Part shown: positions 47,100 through 55,565 of the stretch, piece after piece
How positions within the stretch are numbered: position 1 is the first letter of the stretch
Layout: each line of letters begins with the position of its first letter
Assembly (NCBI GenBank): GCA_034370385.1
Contig: JAXMKZ010000011.1
Coordinates: forward strand, 1 to 64,000
Reading direction: 5' to 3'
DNA length: 64,000 nt
From: Coriobacteriia bacterium
GTDB lineage: Bacteria; Actinomycetota; Coriobacteriia; Anaerosomatales; PHET01
Notes under the pieces: generated by a model
Told to the model about the DNA's origin: nothing
Databases searched by the model: none
Seen by the model: the letters and a program-made list of their open reading frames with translations, nothing else
Made by a program: the position numbers and the translations under genes

Positions 47100-47795
47100 T
47101 CAGCGGACCACGAGATCGAAACGGCTCCCGAAGGTGGCTGCGAGCGAGACGGAATCCAACACCGTTGTCAGCGCAGCGGGCGACCCTCCCCCTTCCGGAG
47201 TACGACACGTCTGGAGTACCCAGCGGCGCACGCCCTCGCGTTCGAGTTCGGCCGCCATCCGCTCGAGCACGCCCTCAGCCAGAAGCTGCGTCGCGACGGT
47301 CGTGCGAGCTTCAAAGGTCGTGCCACTGGCCACCAGTCGCCGCAGCGATGCCAGCGCGCCCGTGCCCGAGTCGGCGACGCCGGTGACCAACGCGTACTCG
47401 TCGAAGGGGGCCTTCACGTCAAAGCCGACCCAATCCGCACGGGTGAGCGCCGCGGCGAAACGCTCCGGGTCTGCCCCACCGGAGTGCAGCCCGACGGCGA
47501 AACCCATCGTCTTGACCTGCGTCATCCACCCGGGCAACGCGTGGGTCATCGTGGGCTCCCCACCACTGAACACCACGGCGTCAAGCAGGCCCGCGCGCGT
47601 CTCGAGGAAGGCCACAAACTCGCTCCACACCACATCGTCCCCTGCACCCACCGTGCTCTGCAGGTGGGCGTTGTGGCAGTACGAACAGGCCCACGGGCAT
47701 CCGCGCAGAAACACGGTTGCCGCGAGTTGACCGGGCCAATCGACGGTGGACAGCGGCACGAAGCCGCCCACGCGCCCGCTAGTTGGCGAGCTCAC
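47100..47795 (-). CDS. nrdG: Anaerobic ribonucleotide reductase-activating protein
   Basis: 231-residue radical SAM activase. The cluster ligands are in RGCPWACSYCHN (CxxxCxxC), and VVFSGGEPTM is the SAM-binding GGE motif. It would place a radical on the glycine of class III ribonucleotide reductase. The start overlaps by 17 bases the end of the 64-residue protein that carries that glycine motif, so target and activase are translationally coupled. Confidence 0.94.
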   Translation of the reverse strand: MSSPTSGRVGGFVPLSTVDWPGQLAATVFLRGCPWACSYCHNAHLQSTVGAGDDVVWSEFVAFLETRAGLLDAVVFSGGEPTMTHALPGWMTQVKTMGFAVGLHSGGADPERFAAALTRADWVGFDVKAPFDEYALVTGVADSGTGALASLRRLVASGTTFEARTTVATQLLAEGVLERMAAELEREGVRRWVLQTCRTPEGGGSPAALTTVLDSVSLAATFGSRFDLVVR

Positions 47796-47973
47796 CAGAC
47801 TCGACGAAGCAGACGCGCTCCGCGTACTCGCCCTGCTTGCCCTGATTGAACGAGACGACCGGGCGGTGATAGCCCATCACGCGCGTCCAGACCTCGCAGG
47901 GCTGGCGCTCCTCGTCGGACAGCGCGATCTTGAGCATCTCGATCTCGGTCAGTGTGGTCTTCTCTGCAGCCAT
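47779..47973 (-). CDS. Stand-alone glycyl-radical segment of class III ribonucleotide reductase
   Basis: 64 residues. The motif CEVWTRVMGYHRPVVSFNQG matches the C-terminal glycyl-radical loop of NrdD (R-V-x-G-Y), with the radical Gly at residue 34, followed by KQGEYAERV. It has its own AAGGAG eight bases before its ATG and begins 15 bases after the stop of the large NrdD gene, which ends just after its zinc site and lacks the glycine motif. The two proteins together make one complete NrdD. A frameshift is unlikely since the stop, spacer and ribosome site are all clean. Confidence 0.88.
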   Translation of the reverse strand: MAAEKTTLTEIEMLKIALSDEERQPCEVWTRVMGYHRPVVSFNQGKQGEYAERVCFVESGELAN

Positions 47974-47988
47974 GATGGTCTCCTTCGA

Positions 47989-50016
47989 CTAGGCGCAGCA
48001 GGCTTCGGCCTGCTTCTTGGCGATCGCCTCGGCGTCGCACTTCGGGCAGAACCGGTGCTCGCCGTCGAGATACCCATGAGTCGGGCAGATCGAGAACGTC
48101 GGCGAGACCGTGATGTAGGGCAGACGGAAGCCCTCGAGCGAGCGGCGAACGAGCTTCTTGCATGCCTCGACCGAGCTCACGCGCTCGCCGAGGTACAGGT
48201 GGAGCACGGTGCCGCCGGTGTACTTGCGCTGGAGCGGCTCCTGGCGCCTGAGCGCCTCGAACGGATCGCTCGTGAAGCCGGCGGGCAGCTGGCTCGAGTT
48301 GGTGTAGTAGGGGTTCTCGGGCGTTCCCGCCTGCAGAATCGCGTCCCCGAACCGCTTCTTGTCCTCGCGCGCGAATCGGTAGGTCGTGCCCTCCGCGGGA
48401 GTGGCCTCGAGGTTGTAGAGATGTCCGGTCTCCTCCTGGAAGGCGATGATGCGCTCCCGGACATGATCGAGGAAAGCCACCGCGAACTGCTCGCCGGCTT
48501 CGGTCGTGATGTCATCGGTGTCGCCCGTGAAGTTGCGGATCATCTCGTTGATGCCATTCACGCCGATGGTCGAGAAGTGGTTGCGCAGGGTGCCCAGGTA
48601 GCGCTTCGTGTACGGGAAGAGCCCGTTGTCGATGTGCTGCTGGATGACCTTGCGCTTGAGCTCGAGCGAGGTGCGGCTGTGCTCGAGAAGCCGGTCGAGC
48701 GCTCCGTAGAGCGCCGCCGCATCGCCCTCGTAGAGGTGCCCGAGACGCGCGCAGTTGATCGTGACCACCCCGAGCGAGCCGGTCTGCTCGGCGCTGCCGA
48801 ACAGGCCGTTGCCGCGCTTGAGCAGCTCTGACAGATCGAGCTGGAGACGGCAACACATGGAGCGCACCATGTTGGGCGACAGCTCCGAGTTCAGGAAGTT
48901 CTGGAAGTACGGCAGGCCGTACTTCGCCGTCATCTCGAAGAGAAGGTCGGCGTTCTCGCTCTCCCAGGGAAAGTCGGGCGTGATGTTGTAGGTGGGAATC
49001 GGAAAGGTGAAGACGCGCCCCTTGGCGTCGCCTTCGGTCATGACCTCGATGTAAGCGCGGTTGATCATGTCCATCTCGCGCTGCAACTCGCCGTAGGTGA
49101 AGTCGCAGACCGTACCCCCAATGACCGGGTACTCGTCCTTGAGGTCGTCGGGGCACGTCCAGTCAAACGTCAGGTTCGTGAACGGGGTCTGGGTGCCCCA
49201 GCGCGACGGCACGTTGAGGTTGTAAACGAGCTCCTGGATCGACTGGCGCACGTTGTCGTAGCTGAGGTCGTCCAAGCGGATGAACGGCGCGAGGTAGGTA
49301 TCGAACGAGCTGAACGCCTGCGCGCCCGCCCATTCGTTCTGCAGCGTGCCGAGGAAGTTCACGATCTGGCCGACCGCGCTCGACAGGTGCTTCGGCGGCG
49401 CCGACTCGACCTTGCCGGGCACACCGTTGAGGCCCTCGGTGATGAGCGTGCGCAGCGACCAGCCGGCGCAGTAGCCCGCGAGCATGTCCAGATCGTGGAT
49501 GTGCAGGTCACCGTCGCGATGTGCGCGACCGACTTCGGACGGATACACGTGCGACAGCCAGTAGTTGGCGATGACCTTGCCCGAGACATTCAAGATCAGC
49601 CCGCCCAGCGAGTAGCCCTGGTTCGCGTTGGCGTTCACGCGCCAGTCGGCGCGATCGAGATACTCGTTGACGCTCGTCTCGACGTTGACGACGGTCTTCT
49701 TGTCCTCGCGGAAACGAGCGCGCTGCTCGCGATAGACGATGTAGGCACGCGCGGTGGCGAAGTGGTTCGCGCTGATGAGCACCTGCTCGACGACATCCTG
49801 GATCTGCTCGATGTCAGGCTCACGGTCGCCGAATCGGTGCTTCATGACCTTGATCGCCTGGGCAGTGAGCAGCAGCGCCTCAGTTGCGTCGTACTCGCCC
49901 GAGGCAATGCCGGCCCGCTCGACCGCCGAGCGAATCTTCTCCGCGTCGAAGTCAACGCGTTCGCCCTCGCGCTTGATGACGCCTGACGGTGCCGAACGGA
50001 TGACTTCCTCCGCCAC
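47989..50016 (-). CDS. nrdD: Class III anaerobic ribonucleoside-triphosphate reductase, large part
   Basis: 675 residues. ATP-cone (about 10-100: VIKREGERVDFDAEKIRSAVERAG), catalytic ten-stranded barrel with YSLGGLILNVSGKVIANYWL, GDLHIHDLDML, SMCCRLQLDLSEL holding the active-site cysteine, and LGVVTINCARLGHL. The C-terminal zinc site is CPTHGYLDGEHRFCPKC, after which the chain ends AEACCA. The usual glycyl-radical loop is missing and is encoded by the next gene. Paired NrdR boxes lie just upstream. It makes deoxynucleotides without oxygen. Confidence 0.95.
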   Translation of the reverse strand: MAEEVIRSAPSGVIKREGERVDFDAEKIRSAVERAGIASGEYDATEALLLTAQAIKVMKHRFGDREPDIEQIQDVVEQVLISANHFATARAYIVYREQRARFREDKKTVVNVETSVNEYLDRADWRVNANANQGYSLGGLILNVSGKVIANYWLSHVYPSEVGRAHRDGDLHIHDLDMLAGYCAGWSLRTLITEGLNGVPGKVESAPPKHLSSAVGQIVNFLGTLQNEWAGAQAFSSFDTYLAPFIRLDDLSYDNVRQSIQELVYNLNVPSRWGTQTPFTNLTFDWTCPDDLKDEYPVIGGTVCDFTYGELQREMDMINRAYIEVMTEGDAKGRVFTFPIPTYNITPDFPWESENADLLFEMTAKYGLPYFQNFLNSELSPNMVRSMCCRLQLDLSELLKRGNGLFGSAEQTGSLGVVTINCARLGHLYEGDAAALYGALDRLLEHSRTSLELKRKVIQQHIDNGLFPYTKRYLGTLRNHFSTIGVNGINEMIRNFTGDTDDITTEAGEQFAVAFLDHVRERIIAFQEETGHLYNLEATPAEGTTYRFAREDKKRFGDAILQAGTPENPYYTNSSQLPAGFTSDPFEALRRQEPLQRKYTGGTVLHLYLGERVSSVEACKKLVRRSLEGFRLPYITVSPTFSICPTHGYLDGEHRFCPKCDAEAIAKKQAEACCA

Positions 50017-50043
50017 TACTGCCCCTCTCGATGCTTCTGTGAA

Positions 50044-50089
50044 CCCCCATATATTGTGGTGCGTGAAACATTACCACAACATCTGGGGG
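50044..50089. promoter_or_regulatory. Tandem NrdR boxes upstream of nrdD
   Basis: Two similar 16-base sites, 50044-50059 (minus-strand sense CCACAATATATGGGGG) and 50074-50089 (plus-strand sense CCACAACATCTGGGGG), face each other with centres 30 bases apart, about three helical turns. Both fit the NrdR consensus core (C-A/T-A-T-A-T-A-T-x-G). They lie 27 bases upstream of the nrdD start, so repression of the reductase genes by NrdR is expected. No nrdR gene is in the window. Confidence 0.82.
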
Positions 50090-50230
50090 CATCGTGACGG
50101 AATCCTGATGAGCGGCAAGGTGCCGGGCGCCGGGCGGCCGACTGCCATCCGACGAGCGGCGCAGGTGGCTCGCAGGGTCCGGCGCTGGTACAGTTGAGCG
50201 CGGTGCGACCCGCCGAAAGGGGACGGTGCC

Positions 50231-50872
50231 ATGCGTGCAGCAGGGGGGTTCCGCAGGCTTCTGATCGTGATCGTCGCATCGGTGCTGGCGACGCTCGCAT
50301 TGAGTGCATTCGCGAACACGGCGGCGATTCCGGTGAGTCGCGACTTCGCGGGCGTCGATGAGCTGCAGCTCAACGGCGGCACGCTGACGCTCAAGTCGGG
50401 TCCCGCCAATCGCCTGACGGCTGACGTCCCGCTCACGAGGTGGCCCCTGATGATGATCCGCGTGACGGACGGTCACTTCGCCGAGCTCGGTGGATTCGAT
50501 GATGCCGACCCCCGCGTGTTGCTCGCGGGTCTGCTCCCGTCCGACGCGCTGCCGGCGGCGATGAGCGGCGTCACGTGGACGCTGGAGTCCGACACGCTCG
50601 AGTCAGTGACCGTGGCCGGCGGGACGCTCGTGACAGACGGGTACGAGGCGGAGCGGCTCGTCATATATGGCATCGCCGGCGACGCGCGGCTCGAGGGCCT
50701 CGACCTGAAGTTGCTCGCGGGCAACTTCCAGGCGGGCTCGACGTTGACCGCCAGCGGGCGAGTCGACGTCTACTCTGCGCTCGAGACGGCAGGTGGCGTC
50801 ATCGACACGAGCCGGCTCAAGATCGGCAATCGCGACCCCGGCCCGATAACCGACATCTTGGAGGCGCAATGA
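50231..50872 (+). CDS. Exported protein with repetitive beta-strand (GIN-like) domain
   Basis: 213 residues. Signal peptide or anchor LLIVIVASVLATLALSAFAN, then alternating strands (FAGVDELQLNGGTLTLKSG, ESVTVAGGTLVTDGYEAERLVIYG) like the putative head domain of DUF2807 proteins. It precedes and overlaps the M28 peptidase gene by four bases (ATGA). Function unknown; adhesion or envelope structure is a guess. Confidence 0.7.
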   Translation: MRAAGGFRRLLIVIVASVLATLALSAFANTAAIPVSRDFAGVDELQLNGGTLTLKSGPANRLTADVPLTRWPLMMIRVTDGHFAELGGFDDADPRVLLAGLLPSDALPAAMSGVTWTLESDTLESVTVAGGTLVTDGYEAERLVIYGIAGDARLEGLDLKLLAGNFQAGSTLTASGRVDVYSALETAGGVIDTSRLKIGNRDPGPITDILEAQ

Positions 50873-52080
50873 CCGCTCACGACCTCTCAGCCCGCGCGGC
50901 CGAACGCCTCGAAGCGCTGTGCAGCACACATCCCGACCGCCACGTGGGCGGACCCGGCGTCGCAGCCGCGAACGAGCTGTTCGCGCGCGAAGCACAGGCA
51001 GCAGGGTTCGGGGTCGAACGCCTCCCCTTCGACTGCGTCGACTGGGAGTCCGGCTCCGCATCGCTGCGGTTGGCGGACGGGCGAGACCTGGCGCTCCACG
51101 TCGGCCCGTACTCACCTCCGTACCGCGGCGAAGCGCCGCTCGTGACGTGCTCCCGTGTCGAGGAGCTTGAGGCACTCGACGCACCGGGCTCGATCCTGCT
51201 GCTTCATGGCGCCATCGCCGAGGAGCAGCTCACTCCTCGCCACTACCCCTTCTACCAGATGGACTCGCACGTCCGGATCCTGGCCGCCATCGACCGAGCG
51301 CGTCCCGGCGCCGTCATCGCCGCCACCGACCGGACGCCCATGGCCGGCGCGCTCTACCCGTTCCCCCTGTTCGAGGACGCCGATCTCGGCTGGCCCTCGG
51401 CGTATCTCACCGACGTCGATGGCGCGCCGCTTGTGGCACACGATGGCGAGGTGGTCTCACTTGAAATCGACTCCCGTCAGGTGGCGGCCACCGGCGAGCA
51501 ACTGGTGTGCAGCAGGGCCGGCACCGGCGGCGGACGGGTCTTGGTGAGCGCTCACATCGACAGTCGGCACGGGACTCCGGGTGCCTTGGACAACGCGACG
51601 GGGGTTTGCGTGCTGCTCGCCTTGGCCGACCTGCTCTCTGAGAGCGGATCGGCGCTCACCATCGAACTGGTCCCCTTCAACGGCGAGGACAACTTCGCGG
51701 CCTACGGAGAGATGGCCTATCTGGCCAAGCACGAGGACTCGCTGGGCGACGTCGTCCTTGCGATCAACATCGACGCGGCAGCACGGATCGGCGACGAGAG
51801 CGCGATCTCGTTCTACGGTTGCCCCGACCAGCTGGCAGCTACGGTGCGTGCCGTCGCGGCAGACGCGGAGCACATCGTTGAGGGGCCCGAGTGGCCGATG
51901 AGTGACCACATGGTGCTGGCGATGCGAGGTGTCCCGGCGATGGCGATCACCTCGACGGGGCTCTTCGACATCGAGGCCACGGTCGCGCATACCGCTGCCG
52001 ATACGCCCGAACTGGCCAACCCTGAGATCATCGTGGCCACCGCGCGGTTCATCGCTTCGGTGATCGAGGCGCTTGCGTAG
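50869..52080 (+). CDS. M28 family zinc aminopeptidase-like protein
   Basis: 403 residues, no signal peptide. The metal ligands are visible in order: His/Asp in SAHIDSRHGTPGALDNATG, Glu in VPFNGEDNFA, Asp in VLAINIDAAA, and a late His in VAHTAADT; SDHMVLAM lies between. The first of the usual Glu-Glu pair is Gly (GED). A PA-like insert lies about 90-210. It may cleave N-terminal residues from peptides. ATG 50869 has GGAGG seven bases upstream. Confidence 0.83.
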   Translation: MTAHDLSARAAERLEALCSTHPDRHVGGPGVAAANELFAREAQAAGFGVERLPFDCVDWESGSASLRLADGRDLALHVGPYSPPYRGEAPLVTCSRVEELEALDAPGSILLLHGAIAEEQLTPRHYPFYQMDSHVRILAAIDRARPGAVIAATDRTPMAGALYPFPLFEDADLGWPSAYLTDVDGAPLVAHDGEVVSLEIDSRQVAATGEQLVCSRAGTGGGRVLVSAHIDSRHGTPGALDNATGVCVLLALADLLSESGSALTIELVPFNGEDNFAAYGEMAYLAKHEDSLGDVVLAINIDAAARIGDESAISFYGCPDQLAATVRAVAADAEHIVEGPEWPMSDHMVLAMRGVPAMAITSTGLFDIEATVAHTAADTPELANPEIIVATARFIASVIEALA

Positions 52081-52108
52081 CAAATCGGGGTGCAATATTA
52101 TTCACGCT

Positions 52109-52127
52109 ATGAATGATTTTCATTCAT
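52109..52127. repeat. Palindrome covering the start codon of the DUF4143 gene
   Basis: ATGAATGA-TTT-TCATTCAT is a perfect 8-base inverted repeat that begins at the ATG itself, within a short AT-rich segment. It is a candidate operator for autoregulation by the product, or an mRNA hairpin that limits translation. Confidence 0.6.
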
Positions 52128-53371
52128 ACGCTGAAGAAGAGTTCCCTGTCGGCTATCGCCGTCGATGGTCAGCCGACGTCGTGCGCGCACGCGCCGAGGA
52201 TTTCCCTGTGGTCGTCCTCACCGGACCGCGCCAGGTGGGCAAGTCCACCCTGCTGCGCCGCGAGCCCCCCTTCTGCGACTGGCATCAGGTCACGCTCGAT
52301 GATTTCGATGCGCTGGCGGCTGCCCGCGAGGATCCGCACGCGTTGTGGGAGGGGCACGATGCCATCGTCTTAGACGAGGTCCAGAAAGCGCCCGGCGTCT
52401 TGAGCGCAGTCAAGGCCGCCGTCGACCGCGACTCCAGTCGTCGCTTCGTGCTCACAGGGTCGGCGAACCTGTTGCTGATGCAGCACGTGAGCGAGAGCCT
52501 CGCGGGACGCGCAAGCTACCTCGAACTCGGCCCTCTGACCCTGGGCGAATGGGAAGGCCGGCCTGCGCCGACGCTGCTTGAGCGCCTGCTGGATGGCGAC
52601 GCGCCTACCGTCGACCACGATATGCGGCAGCCGGCAGACCTCTACGCGCTCGCGTATCGCGGCATGATGCCGCGCTTCCTGACACTTCCCGAGCGATCAG
52701 TCCCGGCGTGGTGGGACGGCTACGTCGCGACGTACCTCGAGCGGGACGTGCGGGCGATTGCACAAGTCAGTTCGCTGCCGGACTACCGCCGGGTGATGGA
52801 GGCGCTCGCCCTGCGCCAAGGGGCCGTGCTCAACCGGTCGGAGTTGGCTCGAGACGTCGGCGTCACCCAGCCCACGACGTACCGCTACATCGACCTGATG
52901 AAGACCACCGGCGCCGTACGCCTACTCGCCGCATTCTCCGGCAACCGGACGACCCGACTGGTGAAGTCGCCGAAGCCCTACCTGTTCGACAGCGGTCTGA
53001 CCTCATTTCTCGCCGGCCATTACACGCTGGAATCACTGCGCGGCTCACGTGAAGCGGGCGTTGTGTTCGAAGGACTCGTCCTGCAGCACCTCGCCGCCCT
53101 CTGTCAGCTCATGACACCACCGCCTCGGCTGTACTACTGGCGCACGGTGGTGGGCGCCGAGGTCGATGTCGTGGTCGAGCGCGGGCGAGCTTGCCTAGGA
53201 ATCGAGATCAGGGTTTCGTCGCGCGTCGGATTCGGCGACACCGCAGGTCTGCGCGCGTTCCTGCGTGACACGCCGAACGCTGTTGCCGGAGTCGTCGTGT
53301 ACGGCGGGACGGAGACGCAGCAGCTGGGCGAGAAGCTCTTCGCCGTGCCGTGGACCGCGCTGGCAGGCTGA
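52109..53371 (+). CDS. AAA ATPase with DUF4143 domain
   Basis: 420 residues of the AAA_14/DUF4143 family, often found in accessory regions. P-loop LTGPRQVGKSTLLRRE, Walker B DAIVLDEVQKAPGVL and sensor FVLTGSANLLLM lie in the first 150 residues. DUF4143 has a helix-turn-helix-like DVGVTQPTTYRYIDLMKTTG and a nuclease-like GAEVDVVVERGRACLGIEIR at the end. ATG 52109 is inside an AT-rich patch unlike its surroundings. Biological role of the family is not settled; some members accompany toxin-antitoxin or defence genes. Confidence 0.88.
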   Translation: MNDFHSYAEEEFPVGYRRRWSADVVRARAEDFPVVVLTGPRQVGKSTLLRREPPFCDWHQVTLDDFDALAAAREDPHALWEGHDAIVLDEVQKAPGVLSAVKAAVDRDSSRRFVLTGSANLLLMQHVSESLAGRASYLELGPLTLGEWEGRPAPTLLERLLDGDAPTVDHDMRQPADLYALAYRGMMPRFLTLPERSVPAWWDGYVATYLERDVRAIAQVSSLPDYRRVMEALALRQGAVLNRSELARDVGVTQPTTYRYIDLMKTTGAVRLLAAFSGNRTTRLVKSPKPYLFDSGLTSFLAGHYTLESLRGSREAGVVFEGLVLQHLAALCQLMTPPPRLYYWRTVVGAEVDVVVERGRACLGIEIRVSSRVGFGDTAGLRAFLRDTPNAVAGVVVYGGTETQQLGEKLFAVPWTALAG

Positions 53372-53432
53372 GCGACCCGGCCGACGGGTATCCTCTTTGG
53401 CGAAACCCGTCGCCGACGCCGAGGAGCGCCCT

Positions 53433-54137
53433 GTGAGCGCCGTCAAGCAGACTGCTGAACCCATCCCCGACCTGCCGCGCCTGGAGCGCGAGCGGCTGGC
53501 GCCGATGTATGCCGAGCGCCTCGAGGCCGAGTACGGAGACCCCCACGCCGCGCTCGAGTTCGCGAACCCGTATCAGCTGCTCATCGCTGTGATTCTGTCG
53601 GCACAGACGACCGATGTTGGCGTCAACAAGGCGACGCCTGCGCTGTTCGAACGCTACCCGTCCCCGGCCGACCTCGCTGGCGCCGACCAGGTCGACGTCG
53701 AGGGCTACGTGAAGACACTCGGCTTCTACCACCAGAAGGCGAAGAACATCATCGCCACGTGCCAACGCATCGTCGCCGAGTTCGACGGCAAAGTACCCGA
53801 CACGATGGAGGGGCTGACCTCCCTACCGGGCGTCGCGCGAAAGACCGCCAATATCGTGCTGGGAGAGGCGTTCGGGAAAGTCGAGGGCATCGCCGTCGAC
53901 ACGCACGTGTTCAGGCTTGCCCACCGCTTCGGCCTGTCGACAGAGAAAGACACCGACAAGGTCGAACGGGACCTTATGGAGCTGTTTCCGCCGGATCACT
54001 GGCACCGGGTCAACTACGACCTCATCAACCACGGCCGTGCGATCTGCACCGCGAAGCGCCCCACCTGCGGCGCGTGCTTCCTCAACGACGTGTGCCCGAC
54101 CGCATTCAAACCCGCGGGCTGGCGAGAGACGGCTTAG
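53433..54137 (+). CDS. nth: Endonuclease III (DNA glycosylase/AP lyase)
   Basis: 234 residues. Helix-hairpin-helix LPGVARKTANIVLGEAFG with the catalytic Lys, the catalytic Asp in VDTHVFRLAHRFGL, and the iron-sulfur ligands C-x6-C-x2-C-x5-C at the end (CTAKRPTCGACFLNDVC). Removes oxidised pyrimidines and cuts abasic sites. GTG 53433 follows GAGGAG by seven bases; the longer frame overlaps the upstream gene and has no homology. Confidence 0.95.
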   Translation: MSAVKQTAEPIPDLPRLERERLAPMYAERLEAEYGDPHAALEFANPYQLLIAVILSAQTTDVGVNKATPALFERYPSPADLAGADQVDVEGYVKTLGFYHQKAKNIIATCQRIVAEFDGKVPDTMEGLTSLPGVARKTANIVLGEAFGKVEGIAVDTHVFRLAHRFGLSTEKDTDKVERDLMELFPPDHWHRVNYDLINHGRAICTAKRPTCGACFLNDVCPTAFKPAGWRETA

Positions 54138-54150
54138 GTTCGCTGGCCAC

Positions 54151-54555
54151 TCAGCGGGCTTCGCCAACCAGCGGCACACCAGTCAGACCCAGGTGGAAAT
54201 CGGTCGACCAACACTCGCCCACACGGTGTGTCTCCATGAGGTGCAGGCCGAGTGCATCCGCCAGGGTCAGCTTCTGGTCCCCGAACCGACTCAGCACCGT
54301 GATAGCCGCCGTGCGCTCGTCGTGCCCCACCGCTGCGACGGTGAAAGGCATCGCATCGACCATGGAGAGAAACCTCATCGCATGACTTCTGTCGAAGCGA
54401 CGCAAGAACCAGCCGTGTCCTTCGGCCACGACCAGCTCCGATGTAAGCAGCGCCGGCGGATCGGCGAACAGGTCCTTGAACCGACGGTGATGGCGGTCAG
54501 ACGCGTCGGCGAACGCGATCAGCGCGGAGGTGTCGACGTAGGCCTCAGTCCTCAT
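54151..54555 (-). CDS. PIN domain toxin, VapC-like
   Basis: 134 residues. PIN acidic residues are visible: Asp8 in YVDTSALIAF, Glu in TSELVVAEGH, Asp in LTLADALGLHLM and Asp in WSTDFHLGLTG. Such ribonucleases cleave tRNA or rRNA unless bound by antitoxin. ATG 54555 overlaps the antitoxin end by 11 bases, the usual coupling. It is convergent with nth. Confidence 0.9.
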   Translation of the reverse strand: MRTEAYVDTSALIAFADASDRHHRRFKDLFADPPALLTSELVVAEGHGWFLRRFDRSHAMRFLSMVDAMPFTVAAVGHDERTAAITVLSRFGDQKLTLADALGLHLMETHRVGECWSTDFHLGLTGVPLVGEAR

Positions 54556-54769
54556 GCGCGTAAACCACGTCGTCGACGCTGTCGCTTGCAGCAGGGTCGC
54601 CCGAGTCCACCATGCCTGCGAACGCCATCCACGGCTGCAGGTCAGAAACGGGGAGGACCGCTTTGAGCGCACGTCGAAAATACTCGGCGAGCGAGATGCC
54701 CAACCGGGCCGCCTCGCGCTTCGCCGCGTCATAGTCCTCGCGCGACAGACTGATCTGAGTCCGTATCAT
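54545..54769 (-). CDS. Ribbon-helix-helix antitoxin, VapB-like
   Basis: 74 residues. The N-terminal strand and helices IRTQISLSREDYDAAKREAARLGISLAEYFRRALK form a ribbon-helix-helix DNA-binding domain; the acidic C-terminus (SGDPAASDSVDDVVYAHED) would wrap the toxin. The start codon lies inside a perfect inverted repeat, the likely operator. It is the first gene of the pair. Confidence 0.88.
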   Translation of the reverse strand: MIRTQISLSREDYDAAKREAARLGISLAEYFRRALKAVLPVSDLQPWMAFAGMVDSGDPAASDSVDDVVYAHED

Positions 54770-54798
54770 GATAACAGTGTGTACTCTACTGTTATCAT
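54768..54798. promoter_or_regulatory. Toxin-antitoxin operator, 11-base inverted repeat
   Basis: Perfect arms ATGATAACAGT (54768-54778) and ACTGTTATCAT (54788-54798) separated by nine bases. The left arm overlaps the antitoxin start codon, so binding of the antitoxin would block expression of both genes. The repeat is AT-rich against a GC-rich background. Confidence 0.82.
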
Positions 54799-54818
54799 TG
54801 GCAAGCGCGACTCGATGG

Positions 54819-55544
54819 CTACCCGGCGGCCTCCACCTTGCGCTCCTCGCGCACCTGCGCGCCCGCGAGCTTCGTGAGCGAGCCGGTGTACTCGACGAGG
54901 TCCACCTCACAGCCCTCGCCCAGCGTGACGCGCCCTCCGCGTACGACCTTGGCCGTCGTCGCGATCAGCTCGAGCTCGTCGCCCTCGATCGTGGTGGCAA
55001 CAAGGCGCCGGTCCGCGAATGCGGAGAAGATCGCGGTGATACCGTCGGGTGGGCGCAGGACCATTCGCTCGCAGCCGATCTCATTGACCGAACTACGCCC
55101 GTGCAGCCGTAGTTCGATGGAACCGGCGTTGAGCATGCCGTTGATCGCGAAGCGGCCTTCTCCGGTGAGCGTGTCGCTCTCCAGGTCGCCGCCCACGCGC
55201 ATGTCTCCCTTCAACTCGACCGCATGGGCGGCCACGCCGCCGTCCACCGCGAGCGTCCCTGCCACCTTGAGGAGCCGGACGCCCATACCTGCGTGCACAT
55301 CGGCCGAGCCATTCGCCCGGAACTCACCGGCCTGAACCGGCCCGTCGAACGTGCCAGCCCCGTTGACCGTGATCGTGTCGGCCTTCACCGAGCCCTGGCA
55401 CTTGCCCACCCCGTTCACCGTCAGCTCGTTGCACGCGACGTCCCCCGTCACGGTCCCAGCGCCGTTGAGGACGATCGAGCCGTAGGTGCCCGCCCCGACC
55501 GTACCGTCTCCGTTGATTCGTGCGTCCGCCATGTTCTCAGCCAT
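54819..55544 (-). CDS. Bactofilin-like (YhbE-type) polymer-forming protein
   Basis: 241 residues of short repeated beta strands with Gly turns (INGDGTVGAGTYGSIVLNGAGTVTGDVACNELTVNGVGKCQGSV), typical of bactofilin-like right-handed helices. No signal peptide. It follows the DUF4004 gene by 21 bases, the same pairing as Bacillus yhbD-yhbE-yhbF. Likely builds a cytoplasmic scaffold; exact role unknown. ATG 55544 or 55532 could be the start. Confidence 0.8.
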   Translation of the reverse strand: MAENMADARINGDGTVGAGTYGSIVLNGAGTVTGDVACNELTVNGVGKCQGSVKADTITVNGAGTFDGPVQAGEFRANGSADVHAGMGVRLLKVAGTLAVDGGVAAHAVELKGDMRVGGDLESDTLTGEGRFAINGMLNAGSIELRLHGRSSVNEIGCERMVLRPPDGITAIFSAFADRRLVATTIEGDELELIATTAKVVRGGRVTLGEGCEVDLVEYTGSLTKLAGAQVREERKVEAAG

Positions 55545-55565
55545 TGTCTCTCGCCTGGCCCTTCA

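Noticed and set aside
47974-47992. Frameshift or Sec codon explaining the split nrdD
   Set aside because: The large gene ends in TAG, not TGA, and a clear AAGGAG precedes the second ATG, so two genes are the simplest reading.
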